Origin: JAITVB01 sp031553805
GTDB taxonomy: Bacteria > Bacteroidota > Bacteroidia > Bacteroidales > Rikenellaceae
Direction of reading: 5' to 3'
NCBI GenBank assembly: GCA_031553805.1
Contig: JAVBLC010000003.1
Coordinates: 19,362-83,361, forward strand
Length of the DNA stretch: 64,000 nucleotides
Shown: piece after piece, positions 25,103 to 33,307 of the stretch
How the letters are laid out: each line of letters opens with the position of its first letter
Position numbering within the stretch: position 1 is the stretch's first letter
Position numbers and translations under genes: made by a program
Notes under the pieces: model-generated
Told to the model about the DNA's origin: nothing
What the model saw: the letters and a program-made list of their open reading frames with translations, nothing else
Databases searched by the model: none

Positions 25103-26107
25103 ATGATGCGCACTCCCCTGATCACCTTTCTTGTTTCCCTTTGCCTGCTTGCAGCCTGCTCACGCGGCGCCGCTCCCGAACAGACCGATCCGCTGACCCC
25201 GGTCGCCGTTTTCCAACGGCCTGCCACCGCTTCGGCCCCGGCCGTGGTGATCCAGCGCGAACTGCTTTACGACCAACACACATTGGCCGATTCGTTCTCA
25301 TACAACGGGAAGCCCCGTGCTTTTCACTGGGAAAAGATGCAGGCGATGCTTGCCGCGCTCGACTCGATGCAACAGCGTCCCACGCGCTGGGCGATCCTCC
25401 AGAACCGCAACAATCGCAACGGCTTGGCGCCCCTGTCCCGCGAATTTACACGCAACGCTTATAATAACATTCAGGACACGTTCGGCGTCGAACGCATTTT
25501 CTCGTCGCCGCTTTTTCTGTCGCCCGACTCGCTTTTCCCGGCCCGCTACGCCCACGATGGGATGCTGGTCAAGATCCGCGACTACACGGCCAACGACTCG
25601 ATGGCCCGCGTCGAATCGTTCCACCTCGACGGCGAGTGGTACGTCCCGAAACAATATGTCAAAAAAGCCGGTTCGGGCACCTCGTTTTTCCGCCACGCGA
25701 TCTTTGTCGACCGCCGCGACCAGACGATCACCACGCTCGAAAAATCGGACGGAAAATGGCTTGTGCGCAGCATGAACCCCGCCACTACCGGCCTTCACCG
25801 TCCGCCCTACCAACGCGAAACCCCGCTCGGCGCTTTCGTGATCCAGGAGAAAAAAGAAAAGATGTTTTTTCTGAAAGACGGCACCAATGAGGTCGAAGGC
25901 TTTGCACCGTTTGCCAACCGTATCTGTAACGGGGCTTACATCCACGGTGTGCCGGTCAACTATCCGCGCCAGGAACTGATCGAATTTATCTGGACGCTCG
26001 GCACCACGCCCCGCTCTCATATGTGTGTGCGCAATGCCACTTCCCACGCCAAATTCATCTTCGAATGGGGCCCCGTCGAACGAACGGTCGTCTTCATTTT
26101 CGAATAG
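25103..26107 (+). CDS. L,D-transpeptidase (YkuD-type) lipoprotein
   Basis: The 334-residue protein has a lipoprotein signal (SLCLLAACSRG, Cys about 19) and a C-terminal YkuD-type catalytic domain. That domain carries a His-containing YIHGVPVNYP segment followed by GTTPRSHMCVRNATSHAKFIFEW, in which the SHxCVR motif supplies the catalytic cysteine. Such enzymes form 3-3 peptidoglycan cross-links or attach proteins to peptidoglycan in the periplasm. The N-terminal 160 residues are of unknown fold. Residues about 225-260 (RPPYQRETPLGAFVIQEKK) match the conserved TPxGxF segment. A second transpeptidase-like gene follows after 61 bases with its own promoter. Confidence 0.9.
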   Translation: MMRTPLITFLVSLCLLAACSRGAAPEQTDPLTPVAVFQRPATASAPAVVIQRELLYDQHTLADSFSYNGKPRAFHWEKMQAMLAALDSMQQRPTRWAILQNRNNRNGLAPLSREFTRNAYNNIQDTFGVERIFSSPLFLSPDSLFPARYAHDGMLVKIRDYTANDSMARVESFHLDGEWYVPKQYVKKAGSGTSFFRHAIFVDRRDQTITTLEKSDGKWLVRSMNPATTGLHRPPYQRETPLGAFVIQEKKEKMFFLKDGTNEVEGFAPFANRICNGAYIHGVPVNYPRQELIEFIWTLGTTPRSHMCVRNATSHAKFIFEWGPVERTVVFIFE

Positions 26108-26114
26108 GGACGTT

Positions 26115-26145
26115 TTTGAAATCTCGGAAGAAAATACTATTTTTG
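26115..26145 (+). promoter_or_regulatory. Promoter of the second L,D-transpeptidase-like gene
   Basis: There is TTTG at 26115-26118, a 19-base spacer and TATTTTTG at 26138-26145, only 23 bases before the ATG at 26169. This decides the start in favour of 26169 over the longer open frame beginning at 26025. Confidence 0.65.
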
Positions 26146-26168
26146 TATTTCTACCCGTTATAATCCTG

Positions 26169-26864
26169 ATGCGAAAATTAGTCGTCCTGCTTTTGCTGGC
26201 TCTCCTGCCGGCCGGATATTCGACCCCCGGGGCGAATGATGCCGGCCCGTCGTCGTCGTTCGACAGCGGCCGGCTCTATGCCGAAATGCAGCTCGAAGGG
26301 GTAGTCAACTTCACCGCCTTCGCCCGCGCCATCGACGGCTACAACACGATCAAAGGCATCCGCAAAGAGATCCTTACCCTGATCGACTTCTCACGGCCAT
26401 CGTCCGAAGACCGCCTCTTTGTCTTCGACCTGCATAACCGCACAATGGTCTATCACACCGTCGTGGCCCACGGCAAAAACAGCGGCGACGTCTACGCCAC
26501 CGCATTCTCCAACGCCAGCGGATCGAACAAAAGCTCGCTCGGTTTCTACCTCACTGGCGAAACCTACCGCAGCAGCCGTACCGGCTACTCGCTCCGCTTG
26601 GCTGGCCTCGAACGCGGCATCAACGACTGCGCTTTTGCCCGCGGTATCGTCGTCCACGGCGCCGACTACTGCAACCCCGCCTTCGTCGCCCGCGCCGGCC
26701 GCCTCGGCCGCAGCCTCGGATGCCCTGCCATCCCCGAAGCCGTCAACCACGACGTCATCGACGCCATCAAAGACGGGTCACTCCTATTCATCTACGCCAA
26801 CGACCGCAACTACCTCTCACAATCCACCATCCTCCCCCGCCACGACGCCGTCGCCAAACTGTAA
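26169..26864 (+). CDS. Murein L,D-transpeptidase catalytic-domain family protein
   Basis: The 231-residue exported protein starts MRKLVVLLLLALLPAGYS (signal peptide). It has the layout of the YkuD-like murein transpeptidase family: LTLIDFSRPSSEDRLFVFDL, VVAHGKNSGDVYATAFSN, a GFYLTGETYRSSRTGYSL segment, IVVHGADYC, and the catalytic RLGRSLGCPAIP with its cysteine. It differs clearly from the 25103 protein, lacking the SHxCVR form, so the two are not a recent duplication. The likely role is periplasmic peptidoglycan remodelling. The stop is followed 35 bases later by the second copy of the multi-hairpin element. Confidence 0.88.
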   Translation: MRKLVVLLLLALLPAGYSTPGANDAGPSSSFDSGRLYAEMQLEGVVNFTAFARAIDGYNTIKGIRKEILTLIDFSRPSSEDRLFVFDLHNRTMVYHTVVAHGKNSGDVYATAFSNASGSNKSSLGFYLTGETYRSSRTGYSLRLAGLERGINDCAFARGIVVHGADYCNPAFVARAGRLGRSLGCPAIPEAVNHDVIDAIKDGSLLFIYANDRNYLSQSTILPRHDAVAKL

Positions 26865-26898
26865 CCCACCAAGGGTTAGTGCAGACGGAGCCGCCTTC

Positions 26899-27157
26899 GA
26901 CTGCCGCTTTTTATAAAAAGCGGCACCAAAAATTTTACTGGAAAACTTCGTTTTCCCTGGTTTCCTCTGCTCGGACTCAATAAGGGTTTTAGAAAAGGGT
27001 AAGACCCATTTCCAACGTAACGATCGAGATTTCGATCCTGTTACAGGAAATGGGTCTTTCCCTTTTCTAAAACCCTTACTCAATCTAAGTAAAGTAAGTC
27101 AAGGAAAGCGCAGCTTTCCAGAAAAGTTTTTGAGGCACTTTTTACAAAAAGTGCCAG
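26899..27157. repeat. Five-hairpin quasi-palindromic element, copy 2 (core inverted)
   Basis: It has the same architecture and arm orientation as the 9453 copy: H1 at 26903-26924, H2 at 26940-26956, 33-bp inverted repeat arms 26981-27013 and 27046-27078 (one mismatch), core 27014-27045, H3 at 27103-27119 and H4 at 27134-27155. The 32-base core is the reverse complement of the copy-1 core with one mismatch (31/32). In H3 the stem sequence differs from copy 1, but both sides have changed together and pairing is kept. It lies between the convergent transpeptidase and pectinesterase genes. Confidence 0.9.
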
Positions 27158-27179
27158 TCAGAGCAGGCTCCGACAGCTC

Positions 27180-28148
27180 TTACTCTTTGGTTGGGTCCCA
27201 GTCTGTGAGGACGTTGTTGAGGGTGACTTGGGCGGCTTGGGTGTCGGTTAGGATTTTTGTCCATGCAGCTCGTTCCGAGGTATTTGCTCCGGGGCCGGTG
27301 TTTTTGTATTCGGCGTAGCGTGCGGTTTGTTCGTTGGCGGCGTTGCCCCAGTTATTCCAGCCGACGGGGAGTATAGCGGCGGGGAGTTCGCAATGCATAA
27401 AGATCACTGCGGCGTTGGCACGCCAGGGGCGTCCGAGATGCATTTTGGTGACGCCTTCGTCAGTGGTTACCTTGCAATTGTTGAACACGTAGCCGTATCT
27501 CTGGTTGCCGGGAGTGGCGGCTGCAGTGATGAACGAGTCGCTTTTGCAGTGGAGGGTGCAGTTTTCGAACCAGACGGTCGACGGGCCGAAGATGTAGTCG
27601 GTCGTACCTTCGATGTAGCAGTCTACGAAGTAGTTGCGTGTTCCGCCGAGGCCGGTCAGCAGGGTGTCTTGGTTGCCGAGCAGGCGACAGTTTCGGACGG
27701 TGCACCGGTCGCCGTCGATGTGCAGGGCGACGGCTTGTCCGCGCCGCCCGGAACTATTTTCGATGGTGAGGTTTTCGAGTGTGATATGCGTTCCTTGTAC
27801 GAGCATCGTATGGGTTTTGAAGGTACCCATTTGGTTGAGCCCGTTGTAGTCGCCCCAGACAATCTGGGTTTTGTCGGGGCCTTCGCCGACGATCTTCAGG
27901 TCTTGTATCCAGGAGAATACGATAATTTTCTCGTTGTAAACGCCTTCCTTGACGATCATTACGCTCGGTTCGGGACGGTATCCGCGGACGCAATCCATAG
28001 CGGCACCGATGGTTTTGAAATCGCCCGAACCGTCTTGTGCGACGATGATCGTATCACGCGGGAAAACACTGAACTGGGCCAAGGCCGGAGTGGCAGCCAG
28101 CGTGCACAGCAGGGCGGCGATGGCGCCTAAAAAGAGATTCTTTTTCAT
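27180..28148 (-). CDS. Pectinesterase (CE8-like)
   Basis: This secreted carbohydrate esterase of 322 residues (start at MKKNLFLGAIAALL; the frame opens nine codons earlier) removes methyl esters from homogalacturonan. The right-handed beta-helix hallmarks are present: VAQDGSGDFKTIGAAMDC, GRRGQAVALHIDGDR, LLGNQDTLL with the first catalytic Asp, CYIEGTTDYIFGPS with the second Asp, and HLGRPWR with the conserved Arg and Trp. The signal peptide ends near TPALAQ. A secreted alpha/beta hydrolase is encoded 121 bases upstream on the same strand and could remove acetyl groups from the same substrate. The C-terminus ends LTDWDPTKE. Confidence 0.93.
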   Translation of the reverse strand: MKKNLFLGAIAALLCTLAATPALAQFSVFPRDTIIVAQDGSGDFKTIGAAMDCVRGYRPEPSVMIVKEGVYNEKIIVFSWIQDLKIVGEGPDKTQIVWGDYNGLNQMGTFKTHTMLVQGTHITLENLTIENSSGRRGQAVALHIDGDRCTVRNCRLLGNQDTLLTGLGGTRNYFVDCYIEGTTDYIFGPSTVWFENCTLHCKSDSFITAAATPGNQRYGYVFNNCKVTTDEGVTKMHLGRPWRANAAVIFMHCELPAAILPVGWNNWGNAANEQTARYAEYKNTGPGANTSERAAWTKILTDTQAAQVTLNNVLTDWDPTKE

Positions 28149-28269
28149 TGTTATGGTTGTTTTTGAGGTTGTCATAGCGGTCGATCGCGGCTTGTGTGGG
28201 CCTATCCGCTGTATCTGTTGCGTCGTTCGTAGCCGTCGGCCATCGAATATTTTTGATGCCGTCCGGGTG

Positions 28270-29289
28270 TCATTGTTTTGCGGTAGGGTGGTGAGCCTTG
28301 AATGTATTGTCGAGGAAAGTGCCCATCAACTCTACCGTCGGCCCGAACCACGGGTCGAAAAGCCAGAATGGGTGGGGCGTGTCGGGAATCGCGTGCAGTT
28401 CATAGGGGATATTGAGGGCCTTCATCCGCCCGATCTGTGCAGCCAGGCCGGGATGGTCGCGGTTCGAACTGTTAATGAAACACACGGGCGCCGATGCGGG
28501 CGAAAGTTGCCGCGCGGGCGAAACGGCCTGCCACACGGCGGGATTTTCTTCGTAGGTGCTGCCCAGCCAACGGGCGTCCGAAGGCAGCTCCTGGCCCGCT
28601 TCGCGGGCCTTGCGGGCGCGTTCGGTGCGCGCAGGGACAGTCAGGTCGGCCACGCCGTCGAGATCGACCACGGCTTGCACCGTGCTTGGCATGTGGGGAT
28701 AGCCCCCCTCACCCTCATAATGGGGATTGCCGTTCGTCGCGCCGGCCAGATCAGCCAGCAGTCCCCCCGCCGATTCGCCCGAGATGGCGATACGCTGCGG
28801 GTCGATCCCGTAGTCGGCGGCATGGGCGCGGACCCAGCGGATAGCGGACTTCACGTCATAAATAGCCGCGGGATATAACGCCTCGGGAGACAACCGGTAT
28901 TCGACCGGGATGCAAACATAGCCCCGTGCGGCCAGTGCGACGGCCATCGGCTCTTCCATCGACCGGTCGCCCGAGCTCCACCCGCCGCCGTGGACCATCA
29001 GCAGGGCGGGGCAGGTGTCGCCGTTGGCGGGACGGAAAATATCGAGGTGCAGTTTGCGCGGGCCGTAAGGCGTGTCCGGCAGGGAAGAATAGACGATATT
29101 ATACTCGGCGATCACCCCGGCCTGGATGACAGGGGGCACGATCCGGATCGCGGGATATTTCTGCACTTCCTGCCGGTAAGCGCTCCAGACGGTAAACGAT
29201 GTGTCGCGCGGAATCTTTTCGAACCGTTCCTGCGCAAGTAGCGTCCCCGGTAAGATCAACGACAATACCAGCCAAAGGCAGTTTTTCAT
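28270..29289 (-). CDS. Secreted alpha/beta-hydrolase, acetyl-esterase-like
   Basis: The 339-residue exported protein (MKNCLWLVLSLILPGTLLAQ) has the hormone-sensitive-lipase/acetyl-esterase pattern: oxyanion-hole motif MVHGGGWSSGD, AALAARGYVCIPVEYRLSP, catalytic Ser in ISGESAGGLLADLAG, and a C-terminal region PVCFINSSNRDHPGL and IPDTPHPFWLF that would provide the acid and His. It probably de-esterifies acylated sugars or plant polysaccharides in the periplasm. The neighbouring pectinesterase suggests pectin, but this is inference from position. A 13-bp inverted repeat at 29317-29329 and 29389-29401 lies in the gap to the phosphate transporter. Confidence 0.88.
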   Translation of the reverse strand: MKNCLWLVLSLILPGTLLAQERFEKIPRDTSFTVWSAYRQEVQKYPAIRIVPPVIQAGVIAEYNIVYSSLPDTPYGPRKLHLDIFRPANGDTCPALLMVHGGGWSSGDRSMEEPMAVALAARGYVCIPVEYRLSPEALYPAAIYDVKSAIRWVRAHAADYGIDPQRIAISGESAGGLLADLAGATNGNPHYEGEGGYPHMPSTVQAVVDLDGVADLTVPARTERARKAREAGQELPSDARWLGSTYEENPAVWQAVSPARQLSPASAPVCFINSSNRDHPGLAAQIGRMKALNIPYELHAIPDTPHPFWLFDPWFGPTVELMGTFLDNTFKAHHPTAKQ

Positions 29290-29422
29290 AGTGAGAAGCG
29301 ATTGAGAGAATCAAACCCGGGAAGCGATTCCGCGGCTACGCATGGGGATTGGATGCGTATGCAGATATCGACCCTAAAAATATGAAAAAATCGCTTCCCG
29401 GCCAAATTTTTTCAGTCCGGGC

Positions 29423-30433
29423 TTACTGGATACCGACGGTGATCAGCACCCAATAGATCGCTGCGGCCAGCAGGGCGCTCACCGGAATTGTGATGATCCA
29501 GGCCCACAGCAGGTTGACGGTTACCCCCCAACGCACGGCCGACATCCGTTTGACCGCCCCCACGCCGATGATGGCGCCGGTGATCGTGTGGGTCGTGCTC
29601 ACGGGGATTTTCCAGATCTCGGTCAGGTAGAGGGTGATCGCCCCGGCCGTTTCGGCTGCGACGCCTTCCAGCGGGGTCACCTTGGTGATCTTGGTGCCCA
29701 TCGTCTTGACGATGCGCCACCCGCCCGACATCGTCCCCAGGGCGATCATCGAGAAACAGGCGACCGGCACCCAACCCGGAATGTCGGTGATGCTACCCTC
29801 CTTGCCCCCGGCCACGAAGAGCGCGGCGGCGATAATCCCCATCACTTTCTGCGAGTCGTTCAGGCCGTGGCCGATGCTGAACAGCCCCGATGAAACGAGT
29901 TGCAACCGTTTGAACCACCAGTCGGCCCGGTTGGGATTGGCCCGGCGGCAGATGTTCATGATGATGATCGTGATGATCGAGGCCATCAACATCCCGATGA
30001 ACGGTGCGAGCAGGATAAAAGCGGCGATCTTCAGCACGACGGCCGAGTGGATGGCGTTGATCCCGCCGTAGGCGATGGCCGCTCCGGCAAACCCCCCGAT
30101 GAGCGTGTGCGACGACGATGAGGGGATCCCTTTCCACCAGGTGAAGAGATTCCAGATAATAGCGGCAATCACCCCGGCCAGAATAACGGGCAATGTAATG
30201 AAGTCTTCGGATACGGTTTTCGAGACAGTGTTGGCGATGCCGAATTCGCCGATGATATACTTGGCGATGAAGAAGGCCACGAAGTTGAACAACGCCGCCC
30301 ACAACACAGCCAGGAACGGCGTGAGCACCTTGGTCGATACGATCGTGGCGATCGAGTTGGCCGCATCGTGAAAACCGTTGATATAATCAAAAATGAGCGA
30401 AAGGACGATAATAACGATAAGCAAAGTAGTCAT
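29423..30433 (-). CDS. PiT-family inorganic phosphate transporter
   Basis: The 336-residue protein has about ten membrane helices with the two conserved PiT signatures: FDYINGFHDAANSIATIVSTKVL near the N-terminus, and FSIGHGLNDSQKVMGIIAAAL about 200 residues on. GGFAGAAIAYGG and WKIPVSTTHTITGAIIGVG are also typical. PiT proteins move metal-phosphate with protons or sodium across the inner membrane. It lies 12 bases after a DUF47 gene, the usual partner. At 336 residues it is a compact bacterial form, without the long central loop of E. coli PitA. Confidence 0.95.
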   Translation of the reverse strand: MTTLLIVIIVLSLIFDYINGFHDAANSIATIVSTKVLTPFLAVLWAALFNFVAFFIAKYIIGEFGIANTVSKTVSEDFITLPVILAGVIAAIIWNLFTWWKGIPSSSSHTLIGGFAGAAIAYGGINAIHSAVVLKIAAFILLAPFIGMLMASIITIIIMNICRRANPNRADWWFKRLQLVSSGLFSIGHGLNDSQKVMGIIAAALFVAGGKEGSITDIPGWVPVACFSMIALGTMSGGWRIVKTMGTKITKVTPLEGVAAETAGAITLYLTEIWKIPVSTTHTITGAIIGVGAVKRMSAVRWGVTVNLLWAWIITIPVSALLAAAIYWVLITVGIQ

Positions 30434-30445
30434 CCGGCGGCAGGG

Positions 30446-31102
30446 TTAGGAATATTTCACCACAATCGTTTTCAGCACCTCGGACACGCGGTAGGCTTTG
30501 TCGGTCGCGCTTTCGAGCAGTTGCATGATCTCGACCTGCTTGAGCAGTTCGATCGCGTCTTTTTCCTGCTTGAAGAGCGAGATGATGAAGTTTTCGTAGA
30601 CGTCGTCGGCCGAGTTTTCGATTTCGTGCAGGCGGCGGCACTGGGTGAGTACCAGGTTATCGCTCCGGTGTTTTTTGCTCAATTCGACCACGGCGGTCTG
30701 AATGCTTAGGGTCGCTTCCCGGATGTGCTCGGCCAGATGCACGGCGCTCAGGGGCATTTCGCGGGGCTGGTAGAGGACGGCGCGTTTGGCCGATCCGTTG
30801 ATCAGGTCGAGCAGGTCGTCGAGTTGCGCGGCCAGTGTGTGGATATCTTCGCGGTCGAACGGAGTGATGAACGTCTTATTGAGTTCGTCGACGATCTCGT
30901 TGGTCAGGTCGTCGCAATGGGTTTCGGTTTTTTTGATTTCGACATAGAGCCGTTTGCGGTCTTCCTGTGTAGTGACCTGGATGAATTCGATGAGCAGGTC
31001 CGAAGCTTTGAGGATGTCTGTGACCTGACCCCGTAGCAGGGGGAGGAATTTGCTCTCCTTAGGAAGGAAGAACTGGAAGAAGCGGCTGATATTGTAACTC
31101 AT
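30446..31102 (-). CDS. DUF47 family phosphate-transport accessory protein (PhoU-like)
   Basis: The 218-residue, almost wholly helical protein starts MSYNISRFFQFFLPKESKF and has the PhoU-like pattern of acidic and His residues in paired helices: ETHCDDLTNEIVDELNKTFITPFDREDIHTLAAQLDDLLDLING, then CRRLHEIENSADDVYENFI and LEQVEIMQLLESATDKAYR-like ends. DUF47 proteins are encoded with PiT transporters and are thought to regulate them, possibly binding metal ions through the acidic clusters. The gene is first in a two-gene operon with the transporter. A TAATTTTG -7-like box lies at 31122-31129. Confidence 0.93.
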   Translation of the reverse strand: MSYNISRFFQFFLPKESKFLPLLRGQVTDILKASDLLIEFIQVTTQEDRKRLYVEIKKTETHCDDLTNEIVDELNKTFITPFDREDIHTLAAQLDDLLDLINGSAKRAVLYQPREMPLSAVHLAEHIREATLSIQTAVVELSKKHRSDNLVLTQCRRLHEIENSADDVYENFIISLFKQEKDAIELLKQVEIMQLLESATDKAYRVSEVLKTIVVKYS

Positions 31103-31370
31103 TTTTAACAGAATTTGTATACAAAATTAAATAAATAATATCAAAAAAACATCCTATTGCTCCCTTTAACAGTACGAATCCAGATGGACTTTGAGGGTGT
31201 CTCATTGTTGATAAGAGTGATTAACAGGCTGTTTGTCATTAAAATACAGTATTTTTTGATTGTGGATAAAAAGAGGCAAAAAATCGATCTTATTTCGCGG
31301 GCTTTCTGAGTGCAAGAGAAAGGATCGCGGGATAACTCATCGCCCCCGGGTGTATTTGCCCCGAAAAAGA
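31103..31370. other. Intergenic region between the DUF47 gene and susD
   Basis: About 270 bases contain no gene that I can support. The part nearest the DUF47 gene is AT-rich and holds the likely start region of the phosphate operon. The stretch 31190-31300 has no recognisable element. Confidence 0.4.
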
Positions 31371-31397
31371 GTAGGGCGGCCCACCGGGCCGCCCTAC
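31363..31397 (-). terminator. Terminator of the susCD operon
   Basis: A perfect 12-bp GC-rich stem (31371-31382 with 31386-31397, three-base loop) is followed in the minus direction by a T-run (31364-31369 on the plus strand reads as As). It lies 41 bases beyond the susD stop. Confidence 0.85.
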
Positions 31398-31437
31398 GTT
31401 CTTGTTACAGGGAGGGTTTTCCCGTCCCTTGTCAAGA

Positions 31438-33288
31438 TTAATTATATCCCGGGTTCTGGTAGTATGCACCGCCACCCTTCAAGATGTCGGTATACGACTT
31501 CGGAATGGGACGCAGCGCATATTCAGGCTTAAAATATTGCGCCAGATCGGGATGGGTCGACTGAAGGTAAGCATTGTCTTTCAACATCCCGGTACGTTTC
31601 AGATCGAAGAAACGTACGCTTTCGCCACAAAGTTCGCGGGCGCGTTCGTCGAGGATCATCCGGAGGCTCACGGCTTCGGTGAACGGTTTGGCCCCGGCGC
31701 GGGTACGCACCTTGTTGATGTAGCCCAACGCCTTGCTGGTCGAGCCGTTCAGATAGAATTCGGCTTCGGCGGCCAGCAGGTAAATCTCGGCCGTGCGCAT
31801 GATGAGGATCGCGTTCAGGTTCCCATTACGGCGCGAGGAGGCGTTAACCACGTACCAGTTGCTGCTGTTGAACTTGGTCAGCGAGGGGTAGAAGTAGCGG
31901 AACAGGTTGTCCGACGTGCCGTCGGCTTTGTAGTTCCCTCTCGGGTTCTGGTAAGCGTAATTCATCTTGACGTTTTTCTTCGTGTCGTCATAAACGTCTT
32001 TGTAGTCGATCACCAGGTAGCTGCGGGAAAGCTTGTTGGCCGATTCGACAGCATAGTTCGCATCCTGGGGCATGATGAACTTGATGGCCAGGTCAGAAGT
32101 TTCCTTTTTAAGTGCTTTGCCTACTACGCTGTTGTCGCGGTCATATTTCTCGACAGTTCCCTGATCCCACGTGTAGTCCTGGTTTGCACTCCATTCGGTC
32201 TGGAATGACTTGTGGAAACGCGGGTCGAGCGAGCCGTCGCTCTGCACGAAGAGGTTCAGCAGGTGCTGGCTCGGCATAAAAATACCGGGTTGGTTGCCGC
32301 CCCAGGTGATGCGTGATTCCTGGATGTCGACACGGGCACCGAAGTCGGTGTAGCGGCAATAGAAGAACTCGTGGTTACGGTTGAGGTTCTGGTTCCCGTT
32401 GCTCGACCCGTGACCGTCCGGGCCTGCATACCAGCGGTGTTTCCACAACGCTTCCTTGTTGGCCTGGTTGTTTGCCTGAGCGAAGACCTCGTCGTAGGTG
32501 GGATAGAGATATGCCCCGTAGGTTGCCCCGCCGGCTTCGGCGTCGTTGATCAACATTTCAGCATATTTAAGGGCTTCTGCGACATATTTTTTCGAACTGT
32601 CCCATTCCAAGGTCTGGAGATAAGCCTTGGCCAGGAGCCCGAGGGCTGCTTTTTTGGTTGGGATGGTGTTCAGGGCGTCGGTCCCTTTCTCGAGGTGTTC
32701 GAGGGCAAAGAGCAGGTCGGGGAAGATGATCTCTTCGTAGATCTGTTGCTGGCTGGCGCGTTCGGGTTCGAAACCGAGGGCGCCCGAGGGAGGTTCGGTA
32801 GTCAGCGTGACCCCGCCCCACTGCTGTACGGCCATGAAGTAATAGTAGGCGCGCATAAACCGGGCCTGGGCCAACCGGTAGTTGAGCTCCGACTCGGAGT
32901 ATGGAGCCAGGTGGGCCAGCGTGATGACCAGGTTGCACGATCCGATGCCGTCATAGGCGGCATTCCACCAGGAGGCCATATAGTCGAGTGTCGGGGATCC
33001 CCCGCCAAAATACCAGAACCATTGGGTGTAGGTATTCGACTGATTGCCCACGTAGGTCCACAGGTCGGTGTCGCCTTCGGTGAGGGTTACCCAGTTGTTC
33101 GTGCCGTGGAACAAGCGTTCAAATGCGAAATAACATTGGTTGACCAGAGTTTGGTATCCGCTTTTGGTTTTAGCGATGGCATCCATCGTAAAGCCGCTGG
33201 GATTCTCCTCTTCCAGCGAACAGGAAGAGATTGTGCCGAATGAAACGAGCACCACCCCGAGCATCATATAATGAACTATCTTTTTCAT
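31438..33288 (-). CDS. SusD/RagB family nutrient-binding lipoprotein
   Basis: The 616-residue surface lipoprotein starts at MKKIVHYMMLGVVLVSFGTISSC, with the lipidated Cys near residue 23; the longer open frame upstream overlaps susC and is rejected. SusD features are the helical TPR-like start (GYQTLVNQCYFAFERL), NLVITLAHLAPYSESELNYRLAQARFMRAYYYFMAVQQWGGVTL-type segments, and the C-terminal AEIYLLAAEAEFYL, GYINKVRTRAGAKP and LDERARELCGESVRFFDLKRTG. It lids the TonB-dependent barrel of the adjacent SusC and binds the glycan. The gene is 19 bases after susC. No glycoside hydrolase or regulator is attached, so the substrate is not evident. Confidence 0.95.
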   Translation of the reverse strand: MKKIVHYMMLGVVLVSFGTISSCSLEEENPSGFTMDAIAKTKSGYQTLVNQCYFAFERLFHGTNNWVTLTEGDTDLWTYVGNQSNTYTQWFWYFGGGSPTLDYMASWWNAAYDGIGSCNLVITLAHLAPYSESELNYRLAQARFMRAYYYFMAVQQWGGVTLTTEPPSGALGFEPERASQQQIYEEIIFPDLLFALEHLEKGTDALNTIPTKKAALGLLAKAYLQTLEWDSSKKYVAEALKYAEMLINDAEAGGATYGAYLYPTYDEVFAQANNQANKEALWKHRWYAGPDGHGSSNGNQNLNRNHEFFYCRYTDFGARVDIQESRITWGGNQPGIFMPSQHLLNLFVQSDGSLDPRFHKSFQTEWSANQDYTWDQGTVEKYDRDNSVVGKALKKETSDLAIKFIMPQDANYAVESANKLSRSYLVIDYKDVYDDTKKNVKMNYAYQNPRGNYKADGTSDNLFRYFYPSLTKFNSSNWYVVNASSRRNGNLNAILIMRTAEIYLLAAEAEFYLNGSTSKALGYINKVRTRAGAKPFTEAVSLRMILDERARELCGESVRFFDLKRTGMLKDNAYLQSTHPDLAQYFKPEYALRPIPKSYTDILKGGGAYYQNPGYN

Positions 33289-33307
33289 CTTATTGTCTGT
33301 TTTTAAT

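Noticed and set aside
29317..29401. 13-bp inverted repeat between the esterase and the phosphate transporter as a terminator
   Set aside because: The loop is about 59 bases and no T-run follows in the needed direction, so I noted it only in passing.
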